A stretch of 6,941 nt of DNA from an uncultured Lachnospiraceae bacterium (lineage in GTDB: Bacteria; Bacillota; Clostridia; Lachnospirales; Lachnospiraceae). Numbering within the stretch: the stretch's first letter is position 1; each line of letters starts with the position of its first letter. The position numbers and the translations under genes are program-made. Shown here piece by piece: positions 1-5,514 of the stretch. The notes below the pieces were generated by a model that saw only the letters and a list, made by a program, of their open reading frames with translations, did no database searches and was not told where the DNA came from. The DNA lies in NCBI GenBank assembly GCA_900539715.1, contig UQDA01000052.1, positions 1 to 6,941 of the forward strand. The letters are read 5' to 3'.

Positions 1-632
1 TTCCGATACTGGGTACTTCCATCACGGATTATGCGACAGCGCTCGGGATGGAGGAATGGACGGGAACAACCGGGAAAAACATTTCGGGGACTTCGGACCT
101 TGCACCGCTGGATGAACAGGCAAAGCTGTTAAATGAGATGTTCCCGGATGCGAAAAATGTCGGTATTTTATACTGTTCGGCAGAACCCAATTCTTCTTAT
201 CAGTCGGGTGTCATTCAGGAGGCTCTGACAGGGCTGGGCTATACATGTAAGGAATATACGTTTGCAGATTCCAACGACCTGGCGTCCATAGCTGCAAGTG
301 CGGCGGCAGAGAGCGATGTGATATATGTCCCGACAGATAATACGGCTGCATCCAATGCAGAAATCATACAGAATATCTGTCAGCCTGCGGGGGTTCCGGT
401 AGTTGCCGGAGAAGAAGGCATCTGCAAGGGCTGCGGCGTGGCAACGCTGTCTATCAGCTACTATGATATCGGTGTCAAGGCGGGAGAGATGGCGTATGAT
501 ATTCTGGTGAACGGCGCGGATATCGCCTCTATGAAGATAGAGACAGCTCCGAATGTAACAAAGAAATACAATGCCGCAAACTGTGAGGCGCTGCAGATAA
601 CGCCTCCGGAAGGCTATGAGCCGATAGGCTGA
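1..632 (+). CDS. ABC transporter substrate-binding protein, TrpX-like (5' end off window)
   Basis: The reading frame is open from the first complete codon at position 3 to a TGA at 630-632, giving 209 visible residues. The first ATG inside the window, at 48, is internal: the frame upstream of it reads PILGTSITDYATALG, which fits the end of the first lobe in this family. About 120 N-terminal residues, including the expected signal peptide or lipobox, are missing if it has the usual length of about 330. The second lobe shows the family pattern: NVGILYCSAEPNSSYQ near the middle, the VPTDNTAASNAE stretch, then a GVPVVAGEEG strand and an ISYYDIGVKAGEMAYDIL helix. This fits the ABC_sub_bind (TrpX-type) family, extracellular binding proteins that deliver a solute to the permease encoded 31 nt downstream. 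Related systems have been linked to tryptophan or other amino acid uptake, but the ligand here is undetermined. Any regulatory leader of the operon lies outside the window. Confidence 0.9.
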   Translation, partial: PILGTSITDYATALGMEEWTGTTGKNISGTSDLAPLDEQAKLLNEMFPDAKNVGILYCSAEPNSSYQSGVIQEALTGLGYTCKEYTFADSNDLASIAASAAAESDVIYVPTDNTAASNAEIIQNICQPAGVPVVAGEEGICKGCGVATLSISYYDIGVKAGEMAYDILVNGADIASMKIETAPNVTKKYNAANCEALQITPPEGYEPIG

Positions 633-649
633 AAAAAGGACGAAATGAC

Positions 650-655
650 GGAGGG
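650..655 (+). promoter_or_regulatory. Ribosome binding site deciding the TTG start of the permease
   Basis: GGAGGG sits 8 nt upstream of TTG at 664. The next in-frame ATG, at 673, would be 17 nt away, which is too far. The site therefore favours the TTG codon as the start. Confidence 0.75.
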
Positions 656-663
656 AACGGAAG

Positions 664-1596
664 TTGGATATCATGGTATTTTTTAATGCGCTGCCGGGAG
701 CATGCGCGCAGGGGCTGGTCTGGGGAGTGACAGCCATCGGTGTGTATATTACTTATAAGATTCTTAATCTGGCAGACCTGACGGTAGACGGTTCTATGTG
801 TACAGGCGGAGCGGTATGTGTGGTGATGCTGCTCAACGGATATTCGGCGGGAGTTTCCCTGGCGGCCGCTTTTCTGGCGGGGATGCTGGCGGGACTCGTT
901 ACCGGCGTTATTCATACAGCGCTCGGGATACCTGCGATACTGGCGGGGATACTGACGCAGCTGGGGCTGTATTCGGTCAATCTGCGTATTATGGGAGATA
1001 AGGCGAATGTGGCGGTCCCGGGAAACGATTATGACCGCCTGCTTGTTTCCCTGCGCCATTTAAAGGGCGTTGTCTTTTATCGGAACACACTGTTTGCCGC
1101 GGCTGTCATCATTGCGGTGCTGATAGGCGTGTTGTACTGGTTTTTCGGTACGGAACTTGGGTGTTCCATTCGTGCGACGGGTTCCAATGAAAACATGGCG
1201 CGGGCGCAGGGCATCAATACGGATAAGACAAAAATTCTCGGACTTATGATATCCAACGGTATCGTGGCATTTTCAGGCGCACTTCTGGCGCAGTACAACG
1301 GATTTGCAGATATCAATATGGGGCGCGGTGCAATCGTCATCGGTCTGGCGGCAGTCATTATCGGGGAAGTGGTATTTGGAAAACTCAGCAGGAATTTTGC
1401 ATTTTATCTGCTGACTGTAGGGCTGGGATCTATCATTTATTATGTGGTGATGCAGATGGTTCTGTGGCTGGGGATGAAGCCGAACGACTTAAAGCTTTTA
1501 TCGGCTCTTGTGGTGGTCGTATTCCTTGCTGTCCCTTATATAAAGAGAAAATATTTTGCAAAACGGGTAAAAAAGGGAGGTGCAGGACGTGCTTGA
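664..1596 (+). CDS. ABC transporter permease, BPD_transp_2 / TrpY-like
   Basis: This is a 310-residue, very hydrophobic inner-membrane protein and the channel subunit of the importer. I count about eight or nine membrane segments by eye, roughly at residues 10-30, 40-60, 62-85, 88-106, 140-160, 190-212, 218-240, 245-270 and 278-293. The cytoplasmic loop around residues 170-186, with RATGSNENMARAQGI, matches the G-x-N-x-x-x-A-x-x-x-GI pattern of branched-chain/sugar-type permeases (BPD_transp_2) and is the likely contact with the ATPase. The C terminus is basic (KRKYFAKRVKK), as expected for a cytoplasmic tail. The start is TTG, chosen from its ribosome binding site. The gene lies 31 nt after the binding-protein gene and overlaps the ATPase gene by 8 nt, so the three are almost certainly one operon and the last two are probably translationally coupled. 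Nothing in the sequence identifies the substrate. Confidence 0.92.
   Translation: MDIMVFFNALPGACAQGLVWGVTAIGVYITYKILNLADLTVDGSMCTGGAVCVVMLLNGYSAGVSLAAAFLAGMLAGLVTGVIHTALGIPAILAGILTQLGLYSVNLRIMGDKANVAVPGNDYDRLLVSLRHLKGVVFYRNTLFAAAVIIAVLIGVLYWFFGTELGCSIRATGSNENMARAQGINTDKTKILGLMISNGIVAFSGALLAQYNGFADINMGRGAIVIGLAAVIIGEVVFGKLSRNFAFYLLTVGLGSIIYYVVMQMVLWLGMKPNDLKLLSALVVVVFLAVPYIKRKYFAKRVKKGGAGRA
1575..1580 (+). promoter_or_regulatory. Ribosome binding site deciding the GTG start of the ATPase
   Basis: GGGAGG lies inside the end of the permease gene, 8 nt before GTG at 1589. A GTG at 1580 in the same frame would overlap this site, so the downstream GTG is the better start. Confidence 0.75.
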
Positions 1597-2383
1597 TATC
1601 AAATCTATCAGTAAAACCTTCAATGCGGGAACCGTAAATGAAAAAACGGCGCTGAACGGTCTGTCCCTGAAACTGGAGGACGGGGATTTTGTGACGGTCA
1701 TCGGAGGGAACGGAGCCGGGAAATCCACGCTTTTAAATGCGGTGGCAGGCGTCTGGCCTGTGGATGAGGGAATTATAGAGATTGGAAATGTGAATGTGAC
1801 AAAACTGCCGGAATATAGGCGGGCAAAATACCTTGGACGGGTTTTTCAGGATCCTATGACGGGAACAGCTGCGGATATGCAGATAGAAGAAAATCTGGCG
1901 CTGGCAGCTCGCAGAGGCGCTGCGCGGACGCTGAAGATAGGCATTACAAATAAGGAACGGGAAGTGTACAGGAGACGGCTTGAAGAATTGGGGCTTGGTC
2001 TGGAAAATCGTATGACTTCAAAAGTCGGACTGCTCTCCGGTGGCCAGCGTCAGGCGCTTACGCTTTTGATGGCGACATTGAAAAAGCCCCGGCTGCTCCT
2101 TTTGGATGAGCATACGGCGGCGCTCGACCCGAAAACTGCGGAAAAGGTACTGGAAGCAACGGAGCGCATCGTCGCACAGGACCACCTGACAACGCTGATG
2201 ATAACCCACAATATGAAAGATGCGATAGCGCACGGCAACAGACTTATCATGATGTATGAAGGGCGTGTGATATATGATGTGTCTGGAGAAGAAAAAAAGA
2301 AGCTTTCCGTAGCGGATTTGCTGGAAAAATTTGAACAGGTAAGCGGGGGAAGCTTTGCGAATGACCGTATGATTTTGTCATAA
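1589..2383 (+). CDS. ABC transporter ATP-binding protein, TrpZ-like
   Basis: This is a complete 264-residue cytoplasmic ATPase that powers the importer. All canonical motifs are present: Walker A GGNGAGKS at residues 39-46, Q-loop Gln87 in VFQDP, signature LSGGQ at 149-153, Walker B LLLLDE ending at Asp173-Glu174, D-loop ALD at 178-180 and switch His207 in ITHNM. The N-terminal ISKTFNAGTVNEKTALNG and the post-Walker B HTAALDPKTA are typical of the ATPases that partner TrpXY-like proteins. The length is normal for a single nucleotide-binding domain. I start it at GTG 1589 rather than GTG 1580 because of the ribosome binding site; this removes three residues (MQD). The 8-nt overlap with the permease gene suggests coupled translation. 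A hairpin terminator follows about 50 nt after the stop codon, so this is the last gene of the operon. Confidence 0.93.
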   Translation: MLDIKSISKTFNAGTVNEKTALNGLSLKLEDGDFVTVIGGNGAGKSTLLNAVAGVWPVDEGIIEIGNVNVTKLPEYRRAKYLGRVFQDPMTGTAADMQIEENLALAARRGAARTLKIGITNKEREVYRRRLEELGLGLENRMTSKVGLLSGGQRQALTLLMATLKKPRLLLLDEHTAALDPKTAEKVLEATERIVAQDHLTTLMITHNMKDAIAHGNRLIMMYEGRVIYDVSGEEKKKLSVADLLEKFEQVSGGSFANDRMILS

Positions 2384-2434
2384 GGCGTTATTTTGTAAAA
2401 AAGACTGGATTTTTGACGTAAAATGTGAGAAAAT

Positions 2435-2463
2435 AGCATCAGCGTACAGCTGGTGCTTTTTTT
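2435..2463 (+). terminator. Intrinsic terminator of the ABC transporter operon
   Basis: A 9-bp stem (AGCATCAGC with GCTGGTGCT, one G-U pair) encloses the 5-nt loop GTACA. A T tract follows directly, with seven T from 2457 to 2463 including the last stem base. It ends the transporter unit and separates it from the next genes. Confidence 0.85.
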
Positions 2464-2570
2464 GCGGGCGTTTTCTGGACCAAACACGGTAATCAGCGCT
2501 GTATTTTCGCAGAAGAAAGCTTTGCGCCTTTTTAGCGCGCCCGCTGACGAAATTTTCATCCATAGACGAA
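2464..2570 (+). promoter_or_regulatory. Promoter/leader region of the NifU-like/GGGtGRT operon (promoter not resolved)
   Basis: Because a terminator ends just before it, this stretch should contain the promoter of the two following genes. The best match I find is TGGACC at 2476-2481 and TGTATT at 2500-2505, 18 nt apart, each four of six to consensus, so it is weak. The stretch can also fold. GCGGGCG (2464-2470) is complementary to CGCCCGC (2538-2544). Inside it CGCAGA (2508-2513) can pair with TTTGCG (2521-2526) around a 7-nt loop, counting one G-U pair. No T tract follows, so this is not a terminator. Whether the structure is transcribed or has a role is unknown, and I recognise no known riboswitch. 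Confidence 0.3.
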
Positions 2571-2582
2571 AGGAGATAACAC

Positions 2583-3275
2583 ATGATTTATTCACACGAA
2601 GTTGAACAGATGTGTCCGGTAGCGCAGGGCGTAAACCACGGCTGTGCTCCCATCCCGGAAGAAGCAAAATGGGTAAAAGCCAAAGAGATCAAGGACATAT
2701 CCGGTCTGACTCATGGTGTAGGCTGGTGTGCACCTCAGCAGGGCGCATGTAAGCTGACCCTCAACGTTAAGGAAGGTATTATTCAGGAGGCTCTGATCGA
2801 GACACTCGGCTGCTCCGGTATGACTCATTCTGCAGCTATGGCTGCTGAGATTCTGCCCGGCAGAACTCTTCTTGAGGCGTTAAATACTGACCTTGTGTGT
2901 GACGCGATCAATACGGCTATGAGAGAGCTGTTCTTACAGATCGTTTACGGACGTACTCAGTCCGCATTCTCTGAGGACGGACTTCCGATCGGCGCAGGTC
3001 TGGAGGATCTGGGCAAGGGCTTAAGAAGCCAGATCGGTACCATGTACGGTACCTTAAAGAAAGGTCCCCGTTACCTTGAAATGGCTGAAGGTTATGTAAC
3101 CGGCATCGCTCTGGATGCAGATGATCAGATCATCGGCTACAAGTTTGTAAACTTCGGCAAGATGACAGACTTCATGAAGAAGGGCGACGATGCTCAGACA
3201 GCATATGAGAAAGCTTCCGGCCAGTACGGACGTGTTGATGATGCTGTAAGAATCATCGATCCCAGACAGGAATAA
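2583..3275 (+). CDS. NifU-N-like iron-sulfur cluster assembly scaffold protein, long Clostridial form
   Basis: This is a complete 230-residue cytoplasmic protein. Residues about 35-155 resemble the NifU N-terminal/IscU scaffold fold: GACKLTLNVKEGIIQEALIE and then TLGCSGMTHSAAMAAEILPG with GRTLLEAL parallel the IscU KLQIKV, YGCGSAIASS and GKSLDEA segments. Scaffolds of this kind hold a nascent Fe-S cluster on cysteines before passing it on. Cysteines are at 11, 21, 49, 56, 77 and 106. Cys77 matches the second IscU cysteine and Cys49 or Cys56 the first. The third ligand is not at its usual place. About 75 C-terminal residues extend beyond the domain (YLEMAEGYVTGIALDADDQ onward). The ATG has AGGAG (2571-2575) 7 nt upstream. 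The gene is 20 nt before the GGGtGRT gene and both use strongly biased codons, suggesting abundant co-expressed proteins. A scaffold role is inferred from the fold. Cluster binding and target are unknown, and a regulatory or dedicated carrier role is possible. Confidence 0.8.
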   Translation: MIYSHEVEQMCPVAQGVNHGCAPIPEEAKWVKAKEIKDISGLTHGVGWCAPQQGACKLTLNVKEGIIQEALIETLGCSGMTHSAAMAAEILPGRTLLEALNTDLVCDAINTAMRELFLQIVYGRTQSAFSEDGLPIGAGLEDLGKGLRSQIGTMYGTLKKGPRYLEMAEGYVTGIALDADDQIIGYKFVNFGKMTDFMKKGDDAQTAYEKASGQYGRVDDAVRIIDPRQE

Positions 3276-3277
3276 AA

Positions 3278-3287
3278 AGGAGGAGGT
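3278..3287 (+). promoter_or_regulatory. Very strong ribosome binding site of the GGGtGRT gene
   Basis: AGGAGGAGGT is an extended, nearly ideal Shine-Dalgarno sequence lying 8 nt before ATG 3296, between the two genes of the operon. It points to high translation of the second gene. Confidence 0.8.
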
Positions 3288-3295
3288 AACGAAGC

Positions 3296-4306
3296 ATGGC
3301 ATTATTTGAATCTTATGAAAGAAGAATCGACAAGATCAATGCTGTTTTAAATAGCTACGGTATTGCTTCTATCGAAGAAGCTGAGAAAATTACAAAAGAT
3401 GCCGGTCTGGATGTTTACCATCAGGTAAAGGGAATCCAGCCCATCTGTTTTGAGAACGCTTGCTGGGCTTACATTGTAGGCGCTGCAATCGCAATCAAGA
3501 AAAACTGCAGAAAAGCATCTGATGCTGCTGCAGCAATCGGTGAAGGCCTTCAGGCTTTCTGTATCCCCGGCTCTGTTGCAGATCAGCGTAAGGTAGGCTT
3601 AGGTCATGGTAACCTGGGCAAGATGCTGCTGGAAGAAGAGACAGACTGCTTCTGCTTCCTGGCAGGTCATGAGTCTTTTGCAGCTGCTGAGGGCGCTATC
3701 GGTATCGCAGAGAAGGCGAACAAAGTTCGTCAGAAACCTCTCCGCGTTATCTTAAATGGTCTGGGCAAAGACGCTGCACAGATCATCTCCAGAATCAACG
3801 GCTTTACATATGTAGAGACAGAGATGGATTACGCTACCGGCGAAGTTAAGGAAGTATTCCGTAAGGCTTACTCCGAAGGTCTTCGTGCAAAGGTTAACTG
3901 CTACGGCGCTAACGACGTAACAGAAGGCGTTGCTATCATGTGGAAAGAGGGCGTTGACGTTTCCATTACCGGTAACTCCACCAACCCTACAAGATTCCAG
4001 CACCCCGTTGCAGGTACTTACAAGAAGGAGTGCGTAGAGAAGGGCAAGAAGTACTTCTCCGTAGCTTCCGGCGGCGGCACAGGCCGTACACTGCATCCCG
4101 ATAACATGGCAGCAGGCCCTGCTTCCTATGGTATGACAGATACAATGGGACGTATGCATTCCGATGCACAGTTCGCAGGTTCTTCTTCCGTACCCGCTCA
4201 CGTTGAGATGATGGGTCTGATCGGTGCAGGTAACAACCCGATGGTTGGTATGACTGTATCTGTAGCAGTTGCTATCGAAGAGGCTGCTAAGGAAGGCAAA
4301 TTCTAA
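3296..4306 (+). CDS. GGGtGRT family protein, function unknown
   Basis: This is a complete 336-residue protein with the name-giving motif GGGTGRT at residues 259-265, within SVASGGGTGRTLHPDN. The glycine- and methionine-rich tail after it (DTMGRMHSDAQFAGSSS, then MMGLIGAGNNPMVGM) is the other striking block. Earlier conserved-looking stretches are VGLGHGNLGKMLLEEETDCFCFLAGHESF at 100-128, quoted here only by its ends, VGLGHGNLGK and GHESF, and the NCYGANDVTEGVAIMWKEG segment at 201-219. Cysteines are at 51, 56, 71, 89, 118, 120, 202 and 246, with Cys118-x-Cys120 the closest pair. I see no signal peptide or clear membrane span, so it is probably cytoplasmic. The family is known to me only as GGGtGRT proteins of unknown function found with NifU-like partners. 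The 20-nt spacing here and the pairing suggest that it may receive a cluster from, or work with, the scaffold. Glycine-rich loops suggest nucleotide or cofactor binding, but that is speculation. Codon use is strongly biased (Ile mostly ATC, Gly mostly GGT/GGC), consistent with high expression. Confidence 0.88.
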   Translation: MALFESYERRIDKINAVLNSYGIASIEEAEKITKDAGLDVYHQVKGIQPICFENACWAYIVGAAIAIKKNCRKASDAAAAIGEGLQAFCIPGSVADQRKVGLGHGNLGKMLLEEETDCFCFLAGHESFAAAEGAIGIAEKANKVRQKPLRVILNGLGKDAAQIISRINGFTYVETEMDYATGEVKEVFRKAYSEGLRAKVNCYGANDVTEGVAIMWKEGVDVSITGNSTNPTRFQHPVAGTYKKECVEKGKKYFSVASGGGTGRTLHPDNMAAGPASYGMTDTMGRMHSDAQFAGSSSVPAHVEMMGLIGAGNNPMVGMTVSVAVAIEEAAKEGKF

Positions 4307-4327
4307 AAACTGAATTTCCATAAGCGT

Positions 4328-4365
4328 AAAAAGCGCCGTAATCCTCAGGGATTGCGGCGTTTTTT
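4328..4365. terminator. Bidirectional intrinsic terminator between convergent operons
   Basis: An 11-bp stem (CGCCGTAATCC at 4334-4344 with GGATTGCGGCG at 4349-4359, one G-U pair) closes a TCAG loop. Six T follow on the + strand (4360-4365) and five A precede it (4328-4332), so the - strand transcript also has a T tail. It lies 21 nt after the GGGtGRT stop codon and about 33 nt beyond the nrdB stop, so it fits both converging units. Confidence 0.9.
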
Positions 4366-4398
4366 GCATGGCATGAAAAGAAACTGAAAAATCTGTTT

Positions 4399-5439
4399 TT
4401 AGAGGTCATCCTCGATTGCTCCGGATTTTGCATAGGCGGTAGATTTTGCCTCAAAAAAATCCGTTTTGATAAGATTTGCATTGCTGTATACATTGACCCA
4501 CTTCATGGATTCGGGAATGTCGTTAAAGCCTTCGTACAGAGGCTCAAAATTGAGTGCAGTCGCGCGCAGGTTCCCGAGGTAATGGATATAGTCGGAGATC
4601 ATTTCCATTGTAAGACCTTCGATTCGATCTCCAAGCACATATTCGGCCCAGGAGATTTCTTCTTCCACGCCGCGCCGCAGCATCGTGCGGTATTCCTCAA
4701 CCTTTTCAGGTGAAAAAAGCTCGGGTTCTTCCTTTTGCAGCTCCAGGAGAATATTGCGGAAGAGCCATAAATGAGTATTTTCATCCCGGTTGATGTAGCG
4801 GATTTCCTGAGCGCTGCCGGACATTTTTCCGGTGCGTCCCAGATTGTAGAAGAACATAAATCCGGAGTAAAAATAAATGCCTTCCAGAATGTAGTTGGCC
4901 ATCATCGTCCTGACGAGATGTTCCCGGTCACGATGCTCTAAAAAGGCGTTATATTGTTCGCCGATAAATTCATTTCTTTTTAAAAGACGTTCATCATATT
5001 TCCACTGATATAAAATCTCGTCCCGTTTGGTCGGCGGACAGATAGAGTCGAGCATATAGCTGTAGCTCTGGGAGTGGACTGCCTCCTGAAATGCCTGAAT
5101 GGTCAGACAGAGATTTATCTCGTTTGCGGTAATATATTCGCCGATATTTGGAAGGTTCGCAGTCTGGACGGAATCCAGAAAAACAAGAAAGGAAAGGATT
5201 TTATCATAAGCGGTCCGTTCCTCGTCCGTCAAAAGGCGGTAGTCCTTGATATCCTGAGTTAGGTTTATCTCTTCAGGAATCCAGAAATTGTTCATTGCCT
5301 GCCGATACCAGGAGCTGACCCAGGTGTATTTCATATTGTTAAAGTCATTCAGATTGGTCGTATTTCCCCCTATCATCCGGCGTTTTCTCACATCTGTATC
5401 GCCCTGTGCATTAAAGAGAGCTTTTTTCTGTAATTTCAT
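4399..5439 (-). CDS. nrdB: Class I ribonucleoside-diphosphate reductase, beta (radical-generating) subunit
   Basis: This is a complete 346-residue diiron-type protein that makes and stores the radical used by NrdA to reduce ribonucleotides to deoxyribonucleotides. The metal ligands can be matched one by one to E. coli NrdB: Asp89 (D84), Glu119 and His122 in EAVHSQSY (E115, H118), Glu186 in ILEGIYFY (E204), Glu220 and His223 in RDENTH (E238, H241). The radical tyrosine is kept as Tyr126 (Y122). Trp53 in FWIPEEI corresponds to W48 of the electron-transfer path, and Tyr336 near the C-terminal end probably to Y356. The acidic tail GAIEDDL is the expected docking peptide for NrdA. The length is normal. 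ATG 5439 is preceded only by a weak GGAAA-type ribosome binding site. The gene lies 75 nt after nrdA on the same strand. Its tyrosine argues for a tyrosyl-radical form rather than the Phe-containing Mn/Fe form, but the metal content cannot be read from sequence. Confidence 0.96.
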   Translation of the reverse strand: MKLQKKALFNAQGDTDVRKRRMIGGNTTNLNDFNNMKYTWVSSWYRQAMNNFWIPEEINLTQDIKDYRLLTDEERTAYDKILSFLVFLDSVQTANLPNIGEYITANEINLCLTIQAFQEAVHSQSYSYMLDSICPPTKRDEILYQWKYDERLLKRNEFIGEQYNAFLEHRDREHLVRTMMANYILEGIYFYSGFMFFYNLGRTGKMSGSAQEIRYINRDENTHLWLFRNILLELQKEEPELFSPEKVEEYRTMLRRGVEEEISWAEYVLGDRIEGLTMEMISDYIHYLGNLRATALNFEPLYEGFNDIPESMKWVNVYSNANLIKTDFFEAKSTAYAKSGAIEDDL

Positions 5440-5454
5440 ATTTTTTCCATTTCC

Positions 5455-5468
5455 GCCGCATGAGCGGC
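5455..5468 (-). other. Small hairpin in the nrdA-nrdB gap
   Basis: GCCGC and GCGGC flank a 4-nt loop, giving a 5-bp GC-only stem about 15 nt upstream of the nrdB start codon. No T tract follows in the direction of transcription, so it is not a terminator. It could protect mRNA ends or modulate nrdB translation next to a weak ribosome binding site, but a short stem of this kind may also be incidental. I see no convincing NrdR box in the 75-nt gap. Confidence 0.35.
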
Positions 5469-5514
5469 ATTTTAATGAAGCGATATCATATCTTATTTTT
5501 TGCGGCCGTCTCCA

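Noticed and set aside
168..1059. Long open frames on the - strand opposite the binding-protein and permease genes (168-737 and 529-1059).
   Set aside because: They lie antisense to well-recognised genes, have Arg/His/Cys-rich low-plausibility translations and show no family motif.
2413..2439. Promoter-like TTGACG and TAGCAT upstream of the NifU-like gene.
   Set aside because: The spacer is only 15 nt and the second box falls in the terminator stem, so transcription would start inside the hairpin.
213..2796. A 16-nt exact direct repeat, ATTCAGGAGGCTCTGA, at 213-228 and 2781-2796.
   Set aside because: Both copies are in the same codon phase inside unrelated genes and encode Ile-Gln-Glu-Ala-Leu, so shared codon choice for a common helix peptide explains it. 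The internal AGGAGG is not followed by a start codon at proper spacing.
3752..4369. A 205-codon open frame on the - strand opposite the GGGtGRT gene.
   Set aside because: It is antisense to a gene with strong codon bias, its product resembles no family and it starts within the terminator region.
2583..5439. A functional link between the Fe-S scaffold pair and the diiron ribonucleotide reductase because they are neighbours.
   Set aside because: The operons converge and are separated by a bidirectional terminator. Adjacency of this kind is not evidence of cooperation, and class I diiron sites do not need an Fe-S scaffold of this type.
5436..5450. A four-codon reading frame (M-E-K-I) on the - strand whose TGA overlaps the nrdB ATG, as if a coupling leader peptide.
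   Set aside because: It has no properly spaced ribosome binding site and is short enough to be chance.
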